Source: Arabiibacter massiliensis
GTDB taxonomy: Bacteria > Actinomycetota > Coriobacteriia > Coriobacteriales > Eggerthellaceae
Assembly: GCF_900169505.1 (NCBI RefSeq)
Contig: NZ_LT827021.1
Location: forward strand, 2,387,400 to 2,451,399
Reading direction: 5' to 3'
DNA: 64,000 nt
Part shown: positions 1 through 7,423 of the stretch, piece after piece
Layout of the letters: the number at the start of each line of letters is the position of its first letter
Position numbering within the stretch: position 1 is the stretch's first letter
Notes under the pieces: model-generated
What the model was told of the DNA's origin: nothing
The model's input: the letters and a program-made list of their open reading frames with translations, nothing else
Database searches by the model: none
Translations under genes and position numbers: made by a program

Positions 1-141
1 GGCTGGCCGCCGTCCGACGAGCGAGAACAGCGCCCGCACGCCGCGCTCGAGGCCGAACAGCCACACCGCCGACATGCCCCAGCGATAGCACAGGTTGGCC
101 ATGATGAGCATGATGAGGATGGAGAACGCCGTGTACGACGC
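1..141 (-). pseudogene. Fragment of a membrane protein, cut at both the window edge and a junction near 141
   Basis: Read on the minus strand, this stretch is an open frame of 46 codons, nearly all ending in G or C, as in the real genes here. It encodes a hydrophobic stretch (SILIMLIMANLCYRWG) followed by a FGLERGVRAL-like segment. The 3' end lies outside the window. Coding-like codon use stops at about 141, exactly where the plus-strand ABC1 kinase begins, so no proper start is visible. An internal ATG at 111 exists but has no ribosome site. The GxLER end weakly recalls DUF418-type membrane proteins; the family is not recognised with confidence. Confidence 0.4.
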
Positions 142-1710
142 GTGAAGATGGGGCAGATCGCGGCGAACCGCAGCGACGTCATCCCGCCCGACTACGCCAA
201 CGCGTTCAAACGTCTGCGCGCCGACGTGCCGCCCATGCCCTACGAGACGGTGCTTGCCACGGTGGAGGCATCGCTTGGCCACTCGTGGCGCGAAACGTTC
301 GCGTGCATCGAGGAGCGCCCGCTCGGCTCGGCCTCCATCGCGCAGGTGCACCGCGCGGTGGTGGCCCCGCACGCCAAGGGGAACGCCCTGGCCGCACCGG
401 TGGGCGCCGCGACCTCCTCCGACGACGCGGCCGCCGCGCCCGCCTGCATGCCGAAGGCAGGCGCGTGCGTGGCCATCAAGGTGCGCCGCCCGCACGTGGT
501 GGAGCAGATGATGCAGGACCTCGCCATCCTGCGCCAGGCGGTCGCGCTCGTCGGCCTCACCCGCGCGACCGACGGCATCAAGCTCTCGCTCGACGACCTG
601 GTGGCCGAACTTGAGCGCACGACGCGCCAGGAGCTGGACTTCCGCGTGGAGCTGGGCAACCTCGAGCGCTTCCGCGCGCACCTGAACGACCAGCCCGGCG
701 TGGAGAGCCCGCGCCCGTATCGGCCGCTCAGCTCGGACGACGTGCTGGTCATGGACTTCGTCGACGGCCCGATGATCAACGACGTGCCTGCCTTGCGCGC
801 GCTCGGGCTGAACCCCGTCGAGCTCGGTCACCGGCTGGCCGAAAGCTACGTCACGCAGATCGTGGACAACGGCTTCTTCCATGCCGACCCGCATCCGGGC
901 AACCTTCTCGTGCGCGGCGGCGACATCGTGTGGATCGACCTGGGCATGGTGGGCGAGCTCACGGCGGTGGAGCGCGGGCTGGTGGGCAAGATGCTGCGCG
1001 CCGCGGCCGAGAACGACCCGTACGCGCTCATGCAGGCCCTGCTCACCGCCGCGCGCGAGGACGGCCCGGTCGATCACGGACGGCTGCTCGACCAGCTGGG
1101 GCAGCTGCTCGCTTCCTACGCCACGGTGAATCTGGCCGACATCAACGTGGGCTCGGCGCTGCTCGACGTGTTCGACGTCCTGCGCACGCAGAATCTGGCC
1201 ATGCCGCCGTCGTTCACGCTGCTCGCCCGCGGCATGGTGACCATCGAGGGCGTGCTGGTGGACATCGCGCCGGACACGAGCGTCATCGACATCATCTCCG
1301 ACCACGTGAAGCGCCGCGAGCGCACCCTTGAATCGGTCGAGACGAAGGCGCGCGAGCTGCTGTCCACCGCGCTGTCGTCGGGCGAGGCGGCCGTGCGCCT
1401 GCCCACGCAGGCATCCCACACGCTGGACATGGTGAACCGCGGCCAGGTGACCTTCGGCGCCGACCTGGGCATTCCCACCGACGCGCTCGCCGCCCTCTAC
1501 TCCGTGAGCGGCACGGTTGCCATGGCCCTCATCTCGGCCGGCCTGTTCGTGGGCTCGAGCCTGATCGCCCAGACGAACATGCACCCGCAGTTCCTCGGCG
1601 TGCCCTTCCTCGGCATCTTCGGCTACGTGGGCGCGTTCGTGCTGGCCGCCTACGTGGTGTGGCGCAACCTCCTCATCCGCCACCGCCAGAAAAACGAGGA
1701 GCGGCTGTAG
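142..1710 (+). CDS. ABC1/UbiB/AarF-family atypical kinase, N-terminus missing
   Basis: The 522 residues carry UbiB-family landmarks in order: KMGQI at the very start, GSASIAQVHRA, VAIKVRRP (the nucleotide-binding lysine), RQELDFRVELGNLERF, ADPHPGNLLV and IDLGMVGEL (the metal-binding region), then two C-terminal membrane segments at about 455-510. In the family the KxGQ motif is preceded by roughly 80-110 residues; here KxGQ is at residues 2-5. The frame stays open back to base 1, but the upstream translation is not UbiB-like. The GTG at 142 is only the first plausible start, and no ribosome site precedes it. Family members support quinone biosynthesis (here probably menaquinone). The gene looks 5'-truncated and may not be functional. 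Confidence 0.85.
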   Translation: MKMGQIAANRSDVIPPDYANAFKRLRADVPPMPYETVLATVEASLGHSWRETFACIEERPLGSASIAQVHRAVVAPHAKGNALAAPVGAATSSDDAAAAPACMPKAGACVAIKVRRPHVVEQMMQDLAILRQAVALVGLTRATDGIKLSLDDLVAELERTTRQELDFRVELGNLERFRAHLNDQPGVESPRPYRPLSSDDVLVMDFVDGPMINDVPALRALGLNPVELGHRLAESYVTQIVDNGFFHADPHPGNLLVRGGDIVWIDLGMVGELTAVERGLVGKMLRAAAENDPYALMQALLTAAREDGPVDHGRLLDQLGQLLASYATVNLADINVGSALLDVFDVLRTQNLAMPPSFTLLARGMVTIEGVLVDIAPDTSVIDIISDHVKRRERTLESVETKARELLSTALSSGEAAVRLPTQASHTLDMVNRGQVTFGADLGIPTDALAALYSVSGTVAMALISAGLFVGSSLIAQTNMHPQFLGVPFLGIFGYVGAFVLAAYVVWRNLLIRHRQKNEERL

Positions 1711-1776
1711 CGCGAAAGGCGCGCGAAAGCGGAGCAGCGCGCAGAGGGCCCTCGGACCCCCTGCGCGCGCGGCGCT

Positions 1777-2556
1777 TTAGAACGCCGTCCAGCCGCCGTC
1801 GACGGTGACGGTGGTTCCGTTGACGAAGCTCGACTCGTCGGAGGCGAGGAACAGCGCCACCTTCGCCACCTCTTCGGCGGATCCGTTGCGGGGGTTCGAG
1901 CCGATGCCGCTGGTCGCCCGCTCCATGCCGAATTCGCTCGCGGCGGAGAGTCCCACGCCGATGTTCGTCTCGATGCTGCCGGGGCAGATGGCGTTGCAGC
2001 GGATGCCCTTGGTGGCGTACATGAAGCCGATGTTGCGCGTGAGGCCCACGACGCCGAACTTCGAGGCCGTGTACGCGGCACCCGCGCGGCAGCCGCTCAG
2101 GCCGCCCACCGAGGCCGTGTTCACGATGCGCCCGCCTTGCCGATCGCCGTCTTTCGGCGCGGTCATCAGGGGAATCGCGTGGCGGCAAGCGTACATGACG
2201 CTTTTCAGGTTCACGTCGATGACCTTCGCCCACAGATCGTCGGAAAGCTCGGTCACCGGCATCATATGGTCCATGATGCCGGCGTTGTTCACCAGGATGT
2301 CCAGGCGTCCGAACCGCTCCACGGCCAGGTCGATCATCGCCTCCACCTGGGAGCAGTCGCTCACGTCGGTCTTGCACGGCACGATGGTGCCGGGCGCGCC
2401 CTTCTCCTTGAGCTCGGCGATGAGCGTCTCCACGCCGTCGGTGTTGATGTCGGCGGCTACGATGTTCGCGCCCTCGAGCGCGAACAGCTCGGTCATCGCG
2501 CGGCCCATGCCCGATCCCGCGCCGGTGATGACGGCGCTCTCGTTCTCCAGTCTCAT
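1777..2556 (-). CDS. Short-chain dehydrogenase/reductase (SDR)
   Basis: This 259-residue classical SDR has the Rossmann motif TGAGSGMG near residue 12, an NNAG motif, a catalytic Ser in the NTASVGG segment, YTASK as the Tyr/Lys pair, and the usual C-terminal FVNGTTVTVDGGW. It should be an NAD(P)-dependent oxidoreductase acting on an alcohol or ketone; the substrate cannot be read from sequence. The ATG at 2556 is chosen because AAAGGGAGG lies just upstream and the Rossmann strand begins eight residues later; a longer frame to 2718 has no ribosome site. It is convergent with the kinase, with 66 bases between the stops. Confidence 0.9.
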   Translation of the reverse strand: MRLENESAVITGAGSGMGRAMTELFALEGANIVAADINTDGVETLIAELKEKGAPGTIVPCKTDVSDCSQVEAMIDLAVERFGRLDILVNNAGIMDHMMPVTELSDDLWAKVIDVNLKSVMYACRHAIPLMTAPKDGDRQGGRIVNTASVGGLSGCRAGAAYTASKFGVVGLTRNIGFMYATKGIRCNAICPGSIETNIGVGLSAASEFGMERATSGIGSNPRNGSAEEVAKVALFLASDESSFVNGTTVTVDGGWTAF

Positions 2557-2750
2557 GCGATCCTCCCTTTCGATGCATTCCTTCCCATGGGTTCGTCGCC
2601 GTCCGGGTGCGCGGAGGGCGATGCGTACAGGATAGGGGGCGGTTGTCGCGATGCTGTGATGCCGCGAGAGTGCGGCCGAATGCGGCGGTTTGCGGAGGCG
2701 TGCGCGAGGGAGCGGCACGAAACCGCAAACGGACGGCGTGCCGATGCGCG

Positions 2751-2779
2751 AAAAAGGCCGACCCTGACAGGCCGGCCTT
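2751..2779 (-). terminator. Rho-independent terminator of the encapsulin operon
   Basis: On the minus strand AAGGCCG and CGGCCTT pair around a 12-base loop, followed by a T run. It sits 27 bases past the encapsulin stop. Confidence 0.65.
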
Positions 2780-2805
2780 GCGAGCGGCGGTGCGCGGGGT
2801 CGCGC

Positions 2806-3618
2806 TTACGCGAAGACGACGATGGCGGCGGGGTCCTTGATGCGCAGGGCGGCCGTCTCCATGACGCGGAACGTGTGGTTGAAGTCGGCGAACTCCAGGT
2901 AGCCCACGGAGAGGTCAAGCCCCAGTGCGAGGTCCAGGTACTCCGGCTCGGCGCAGACGAGCACGGCCTGGCCGGGGGCGAGGACGCTCGTCATGTACAC
3001 GTTGTCGCCGATGAGCTTCTGCACGCGGTCGATCTCGAGCATGCCGGTGTTCGGCTGCAGGCGCTGCAGGTCGAGGTACAGATCGGGCGCGACGGCCAGC
3101 GCGTAACGGCCGAGGTAGCCGGTCTTGGCCAGCTGCGAGACGGCGGCGGCCACGTCGGCGAAGCCGTTCTCGCCCTGCGCCCAGTTGCGGCGCTTGATCT
3201 TGCCGGCGCCCTTCGCGTTGACGAGGCCTTCGACGTCGAGCGCCTTGCTGCCGTTCAGCACGAGCTCGTCCTCGCGGCGCGCGGCCTTCTTGGCGGCGGC
3301 CACGGCGGGCGCGAGGTCGACGGGCATGCCGGTGCGCACGGCCAGGTCGAGGTCGCGGCCGAGCAGGGTGAAGTCCTCGTAGAACAGCGGCAGCTCCAGC
3401 TGCGTGCGGCCGACGATGCGGCCGATGCCGTCCTCGAGCACCTCCTCCTTGGCCACGCCGTCAACGGCGACGGTGGTGGCGCCAACGCCCAGCGGGCCGT
3501 GCGTCTTGAGGAAGCGGCGGCAGGTCAGGTGCTTGCGGGCGGTTCCGACGACGGCGTCGTCGATGCGGTTCCAAAGCTCGACCGAGAGGTCGGCGGTATC
3601 GCGAGCGAGGTAATCCAT
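2806..3618 (-). CDS. Encapsulin nanocompartment shell protein (family 1, linocin/CFP29-like)
   Basis: The 270-residue protein has the encapsulin HK97-fold signature: N-terminal ARDTADLSVELWNRID and ARKHLTCRRFL, then the GPLGVGATTVAVD strand region, FTLLGRDLDLAV, and the late MLEIDRVQKLIGDNVY and TFRVMETAALRIKDPAAIVVF segments. Length matches the family (about 265-275). Such proteins self-assemble into icosahedral shells that enclose cargo. The gene lies downstream of an encapsulated-ferritin gene on the same strand, separated by 180 bases of repeat DNA, so the cargo is very probably that ferritin and the role iron storage or oxidative protection. The start has GAAAGGAG upstream. Confidence 0.93.
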   Translation of the reverse strand: MDYLARDTADLSVELWNRIDDAVVGTARKHLTCRRFLKTHGPLGVGATTVAVDGVAKEEVLEDGIGRIVGRTQLELPLFYEDFTLLGRDLDLAVRTGMPVDLAPAVAAAKKAARREDELVLNGSKALDVEGLVNAKGAGKIKRRNWAQGENGFADVAAAVSQLAKTGYLGRYALAVAPDLYLDLQRLQPNTGMLEIDRVQKLIGDNVYMTSVLAPGQAVLVCAEPEYLDLALGLDLSVGYLEFADFNHTFRVMETAALRIKDPAAIVVFA

Positions 3619-3665
3619 GAGGGACTCCTTTCGGTGGTGGTTGATGCCATCCGGCTGGCGCCGCG

Positions 3666-3793
3666 CGGGATCCTTCGACTGCGCTCACTTCGTTCGCTCC
3701 GCTCAGGATGACAAAGGGAGCGCTTGGCGCAAGCGGCTCGCTCAGGATGACAAAGGGAGCGCTTGGCGCAGCGGCTCGCTCAGGATGGCAAAA
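3666..3793. repeat. Intergenic BamHI-type repeat with a 38-39-bp tandem duplication
   Basis: Contains GGATCCTTCGACT and CTCAGGATGACAAAG, halves of the dispersed palindromic repeat of this window. It is followed by two near-identical 38-39-bp units that contain GGGAGCGCTTGGCGCA and end in CTCGCTCAGGATG. It lies between the ferritin-like and shell genes and could attenuate or process their transcript. Confidence 0.85.
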
Positions 3794-3798
3794 GGGGT

Positions 3799-4170
3799 TT
3801 ACGACAGGTCGCCGACGGTGGGGGCGGGGGCGGGCTCGGTAGGCGCGGCGGCAATCTCGCCGTCCGTGACGATGCCGAGCTCGGCCAGCTGCTCCTGCAC
3901 CTCGCCTTCGCCCTCCAGGAAGAACTCCGTCTCCTTGGGGTCGAGGTGGCGCATCAGCGTGATGAGCTCGCCCATGTGGGCCTTCTCCTCGTCGCGGATG
4001 TCGGCGAGCACGGCTTTTGCGGCCGGATCGTCGGTGGCCAGGTAATGGGACTCGTACAGGTAGATGGCCTCGAGCTCGCCGGCGATATCGAGGCGCAAGG
4101 CCTGCATGAGCTCGGCGTTGGTCATCTTGCGGTCGACGTTGCCGGCGAACGGGTTGGCGAAACTGGGCAT
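3799..4170 (-). CDS. Encapsulated ferritin-like protein (EncFtn) with cargo-loading tail
   Basis: This 123-residue, mostly helical protein has the EncFtn iron site: GELEAIYLYESH in the first helix and DEEKAHMGEL (ExxH) in the second. The acidic, proline/alanine-rich tail ends in APTVGDLS, which matches the encapsulin cargo-loading consensus (TVGSL-like), so the protein should be packed inside the shell encoded downstream. Family members oxidise Fe(II) at a dimer interface and release mineral into the shell lumen. The ATG at 4170 follows GAGAGGGG. A perfect Fur-like palindrome lies 94-112 bases upstream, consistent with iron-dependent control of the two-gene operon. Confidence 0.93.
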   Translation of the reverse strand: MPSFANPFAGNVDRKMTNAELMQALRLDIAGELEAIYLYESHYLATDDPAAKAVLADIRDEEKAHMGELITLMRHLDPKETEFFLEGEGEVQEQLAELGIVTDGEIAAAPTEPAPAPTVGDLS

Positions 4171-4261
4171 GGGGACCCCTCTCTTTCACAGGTGAACAGC
4201 GGTTCCTTCTTATGCCCGATATGATACTCCGTCCATCATGGTTGTGCAGCCAGATTTGAAC

Positions 4262-5026
4262 TTATTGAGAATCATTCTCAATAACTACATGCTTGGCCAT
4301 GAAGCGACGGTACGCGAGCACGCCGATGCCCGCCAGCGCCACGGTGAGCGCGCCGATGGCGAGGGCCATGCCGTAGTTGCCGTCGCCGAACGCGCCGGCC
4401 GCCAGCGTCGAGGAGATGATGGAGGGGATGCGGCCCGCCGTGGTGAGGGCCACGATGCGCCCGATGGGGCTCTTTCCCAGACCGGCCACGTACGTGAGCA
4501 GGTCTTTCGGTGTGCCCGGGATGAGGAACACCAGGAACAGCACCAGCTCGAAGCGCCTCGCGTCCTGCAGCCAACGCACCGACGTGATCTTCTCCGGCGC
4601 GAAGAACAGTCCCACGATGCGCATGCCGAACGTGCGCACGAGCACCATGACGAGCGCGGTGCCGAGCGCGCTGGCCACGAGGCACCAGAGCGTGCCCTCC
4701 AGCGTGCCGAACGCGTAGCCCGCTGCCAGCTCGAGCGGCTCGCCGGGCAGAAATGCGAGCACCACCTGCGCCATGTTGGCCAGCACGAACGCCACGCGGC
4801 TCACCGCGCCCGCCTCGTCCACCCAGGCGCGGAAGCGCGGCGCGTCTCCTACGAATGCCAGCAGCTCGGGGCCGAACAGCGCCCACAGCGCGCCGATGCC
4901 GGCCGTGAGGGCCGCCAGCCCGACGATCACCGCGACGCGCTTGCGCACGAGGGCGCGGCGGCTGTCGGCTCCCGGTGCGTGCGGTTTGGGCGCGGCGGGG
5001 ACGGCGGGCGTTGCGGTCTTCTCCAT
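4262..5026 (-). CDS. TVP38/TMEM64 (VTT, DedA-like) membrane protein
   Basis: The 254-residue integral membrane protein has an Ala/Pro-rich cytoplasmic N-terminus, a membrane segment at about 30-55, and the SNARE-associated/VTT domain with FLPGEPLELAAGYAFG and FLIPGTPKDLLTYVAGL re-entrant motifs, ending in a TM and basic tail. Families of this fold move lipids or small solutes across membranes; the exact substrate is unknown. The stop codon lies inside the Fur-like palindrome, so the end of this gene doubles as the operator region of the encapsulin genes. It may be co-transcribed with them or simply adjacent. Confidence 0.88.
   Translation of the reverse strand: MEKTATPAVPAAPKPHAPGADSRRALVRKRVAVIVGLAALTAGIGALWALFGPELLAFVGDAPRFRAWVDEAGAVSRVAFVLANMAQVVLAFLPGEPLELAAGYAFGTLEGTLWCLVASALGTALVMVLVRTFGMRIVGLFFAPEKITSVRWLQDARRFELVLFLVFLIPGTPKDLLTYVAGLGKSPIGRIVALTTAGRIPSIISSTLAAGAFGDGNYGMALAIGALTVALAGIGVLAYRRFMAKHVVIENDSQ
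4264..4282. promoter_or_regulatory. Fur-like palindrome upstream of the encapsulin operon
   Basis: ATTGAGAAT-C-ATTCTCAAT is a perfect 9-1-9 palindrome whose core TGAGAATCATTCTCA matches the Fur 7-1-7 box (TGATAATNATTATCA) at all but one position per half. It overlaps the last codons of the upstream TVP38 gene and lies about 95 bases before the ferritin-like start. Another Fur-superfamily regulator is possible. Confidence 0.6.
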
Positions 5027-5082
5027 GGGGTGCTCCGTTTCCGGGATCGTATCTCACGAAACCCATGGTACGGAGCAAATGT

Positions 5083-6612
5083 CTACGCCTTCCCAACCTC
5101 CGGCAAACTCAATGCAAAACATGCGGTCGCCCGCGCGCCGCCCTCGGCCCGGTTCGCCAGCGAAAGCGACCCGCCGTGGCGCTCGCACAGAAGCGACGCG
5201 ATGTTGAGTCCCAGGCCGAAGTGGCTCTCCGACGGCGTCTCGCTGAAGAAGGGCGCGCAGCCGTGGTCGAGCGCGGCGGGCGAGAAGCCGGGGCCGTCGT
5301 CGTCCACGACGAGCACGAGCGCCCCCTCGCGCACATCGAGCCGCGCGTCCACCCGCTCCCGCGCGAAGCGCATCGCGTTGCCCACGAGGTTCTCCGCCAC
5401 CTCGCCCACGATGGTGCGGTCGACGTGCAGCGCGGGCCGCGCGGCATCGCACGCCGGGCTCACCGACAGCGCGAAGCGCTTGCCCGCGTCGGCGGCCAGT
5501 CCGCGCCCGATGTCGTCGATGCCCTCGGCCACCTCGTCGAACGGCAGCGTCTCGCGCGCGACGGCGCGATCCTCCAGCTTCTGCAGGCCGCTCATGGCCG
5601 CAACGTAGCGCTCCAGGCGCTCCACCTGGCGCGCGAGGGCCTCCGCCGACGCCTTCAGCTGCTCGGGGGTCGCGTCGCCCGCGCCCAGATGCGCGTCCAG
5701 AAGCTCGATCTTGCCCTTCAGGATGGTGAGCGGCGTGCGCAGGTCGTGGGCGAACGCGGCGTTCAGGCGCTTGCGCTCCTCGGCCGTGCGCCACAGCGCG
5801 CGCTGCGAGTCGGCCAGCGAGGCGCGCATCGTCTCGAACGAGCCGGCCAGCCTTCCCAGCTCGTCGTCGCGGTCGTAGGCCACCTGGAAGTCGAGATCCT
5901 CGTCGGCTATCTTCGCCGCCGCGTCGTCGAGGACGGCCAGGCCCGGAGCCAGCCGCAAGCGGTAGAACCGCCGCGCCGCCGCGAAGATGCACAGCCCGAA
6001 CCACAGGGGGAACATGAGGAACGTGAGCAAGCCGAACAAGGTGGAGAGCACGCGCGCGCCTTCCGAGGGCTCTGTGTGCGCGTAATAGCCTGTCGGCGAC
6101 ACGAGCAGGTCGCCGAACCGCGCCGCGTCCGTTCCGTCGAAGAGGCCGCCGTAGGGGTTGCCGGGGTTGTCGGCCACCCATTCGCCGAAGAGTTCGCGGG
6201 CGCGCGCGTCGTAGGCGGCGACGTCCTGCGCGCGAATGCCTCCTTCGCCTTTGTAGCTTTCGATGACCAGGCTTTGCGGCGGGTCGTCGAGGGCGATGGG
6301 CGATCGAGCGTCGTCGGCGCGCTGGACGAACAGCTCGTTGCCCGCCTCGTCGACGGAGAGGGAGCGGGCCGGCACGAGCGCGTTCTGCTCCGCGTCGTAC
6401 ACGTAGATGCCCGCCATCTCGTACGCGTCGGCGGTCATGTCGTTTTGCAGGCTGGCGAAGATCGATCCGGTGACCGTCGACAGCACGAGCGCCGCCAGCA
6501 AAAACGCCAGCATGTAGACCATGAACGACGTCTTGAGCGAGGCGTTGCGCCAGCGCTCGCGCAGGCGGGCGAAGCGCTTCTTCTGCGGGCGCTTCCGCTT
6601 CACGCGCGCCAT
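5083..6612 (-). CDS. Sensor histidine kinase
   Basis: The 509-residue kinase has a basic N-terminus, TM1 at about 28-50, an extracytoplasmic sensor region of about 130 residues, TM2 near 190-210, a HAMP-like linker, the dimerisation motif AFAHDLRTPLTILKG with phospho-acceptor His at about 289, and the ATPase boxes (VAENLVGNAMRFA, DDDGPGFSP, HFGLGLNIASLL). It overlaps the end of the response-regulator gene by 13 bases, so the two are translationally coupled. The signal sensed is not evident from the sequence. Confidence 0.95.
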   Translation of the reverse strand: MARVKRKRPQKKRFARLRERWRNASLKTSFMVYMLAFLLAALVLSTVTGSIFASLQNDMTADAYEMAGIYVYDAEQNALVPARSLSVDEAGNELFVQRADDARSPIALDDPPQSLVIESYKGEGGIRAQDVAAYDARARELFGEWVADNPGNPYGGLFDGTDAARFGDLLVSPTGYYAHTEPSEGARVLSTLFGLLTFLMFPLWFGLCIFAAARRFYRLRLAPGLAVLDDAAAKIADEDLDFQVAYDRDDELGRLAGSFETMRASLADSQRALWRTAEERKRLNAAFAHDLRTPLTILKGKIELLDAHLGAGDATPEQLKASAEALARQVERLERYVAAMSGLQKLEDRAVARETLPFDEVAEGIDDIGRGLAADAGKRFALSVSPACDAARPALHVDRTIVGEVAENLVGNAMRFARERVDARLDVREGALVLVVDDDGPGFSPAALDHGCAPFFSETPSESHFGLGLNIASLLCERHGGSLSLANRAEGGARATACFALSLPEVGKA

Positions 6613-7298
6613 TTGTACCCCATGCCCCAGACCGTCTCGATGGGGTCGGGCGCGACGCCGGCCGCCGCCAGCTTCTTGCGGATGCGGCGGATGTGCTCGG
6701 TGACCACCTGGGGGTCGCTCTCGGCCTCCCAGCCGCCCACGCGCTCGTGGATGCGCTCGCGTTCGAACACCTGGCCGGGATGCTTCGAGAGGAAGGCCGC
6801 GATGTCGAACTCGCGCCGCGTGAGCTCCACGGGTTCGCCGGCCACCGACACGGTGCGCGCGCGGTAGTCGATGGCGATGTCCCCGTCGAAGCGCACCTCG
6901 GCTCTCGTCTGCTGGCGCATGTCGCGCGCGAGGTGGGCCTTCACCCGCGCGCCCAGCACGGCCAGCGAGAAGGGCTTGAGCACGTAGTCGTCGGCGCCCG
7001 CCTCGAAGCCCTCAAGCGCGTCGACGTCCTCAACGCGCGCGGTGAGGAACACGATGGGGCAGGCCAGGTGCTCGCGCAGCCGGCGGCACACCGCGTAGCC
7101 GTCCATGAGGGGCATCCCCACGTCCAGCACGATGAGGTCGGGGCTGCGCTCGGCGCGCTTGAGGGCGGTCGGCCCGTCGCAGGCGGTGAGCACCTCGTAG
7201 CCCTGGCCGACGAAATACTCCTCCAGCAGGGCGACGATATCCGGCTCGTCGTCAACGACGAGAATGGTGGCCTGCTGCCTGCGCGCGTTGTCCTCCAC
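6600..7298 (-). CDS. OmpR/PhoB-family response regulator
   Basis: The 232-residue protein has a receiver domain (acidic pair VVDDEPD, phospho-acceptor Asp59 in LIVLDVGMP, switch Thr in LTARV, Lys in KPFSL) and a C-terminal winged-helix domain with LTRREFDIAAFL and the ETVWGMGYKW end. It is the first gene of the pair with the kinase at 5083-6612. The target genes are unknown; flanking candidates are the TVP38 and L,D-transpeptidase genes. Confidence 0.96.
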   Translation of the reverse strand: MEDNARRQQATILVVDDEPDIVALLEEYFVGQGYEVLTACDGPTALKRAERSPDLIVLDVGMPLMDGYAVCRRLREHLACPIVFLTARVEDVDALEGFEAGADDYVLKPFSLAVLGARVKAHLARDMRQQTRAEVRFDGDIAIDYRARTVSVAGEPVELTRREFDIAAFLSKHPGQVFERERIHERVGGWEAESDPQVVTEHIRRIRKKLAAAGVAPDPIETVWGMGYKWRA

Positions 7299-7372
7299 GG
7301 TGCCCCCTTCTGCGGTGCTGCGTCCGGGAAGTCTACCACGAGAATATCAAGAAACGATCAACGCGCATCTGC

Positions 7373-7420
7373 CATCCTTCGACTCCGGCGGCCGCGCCGC
7401 CTCCGCTCAGGATGACAAAG
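7373..7420. repeat. Dispersed intergenic repeat, short form
   Basis: ATCCTTCGACTCCGGC ... CTCCGCTCAGGATGACAAAG, one arm pair of the recurring repeat, placed between the L,D-transpeptidase stop and the response-regulator start. GGCGGCCGCGCCGCC inside can form its own hairpin. Confidence 0.8.
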
Positions 7421-7423
7421 TGG

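Noticed and set aside
4975..6867. 630-codon plus-strand frame across the histidine kinase
   Set aside because: Antisense shadow of the kinase; no ribosome site and low-complexity composition.
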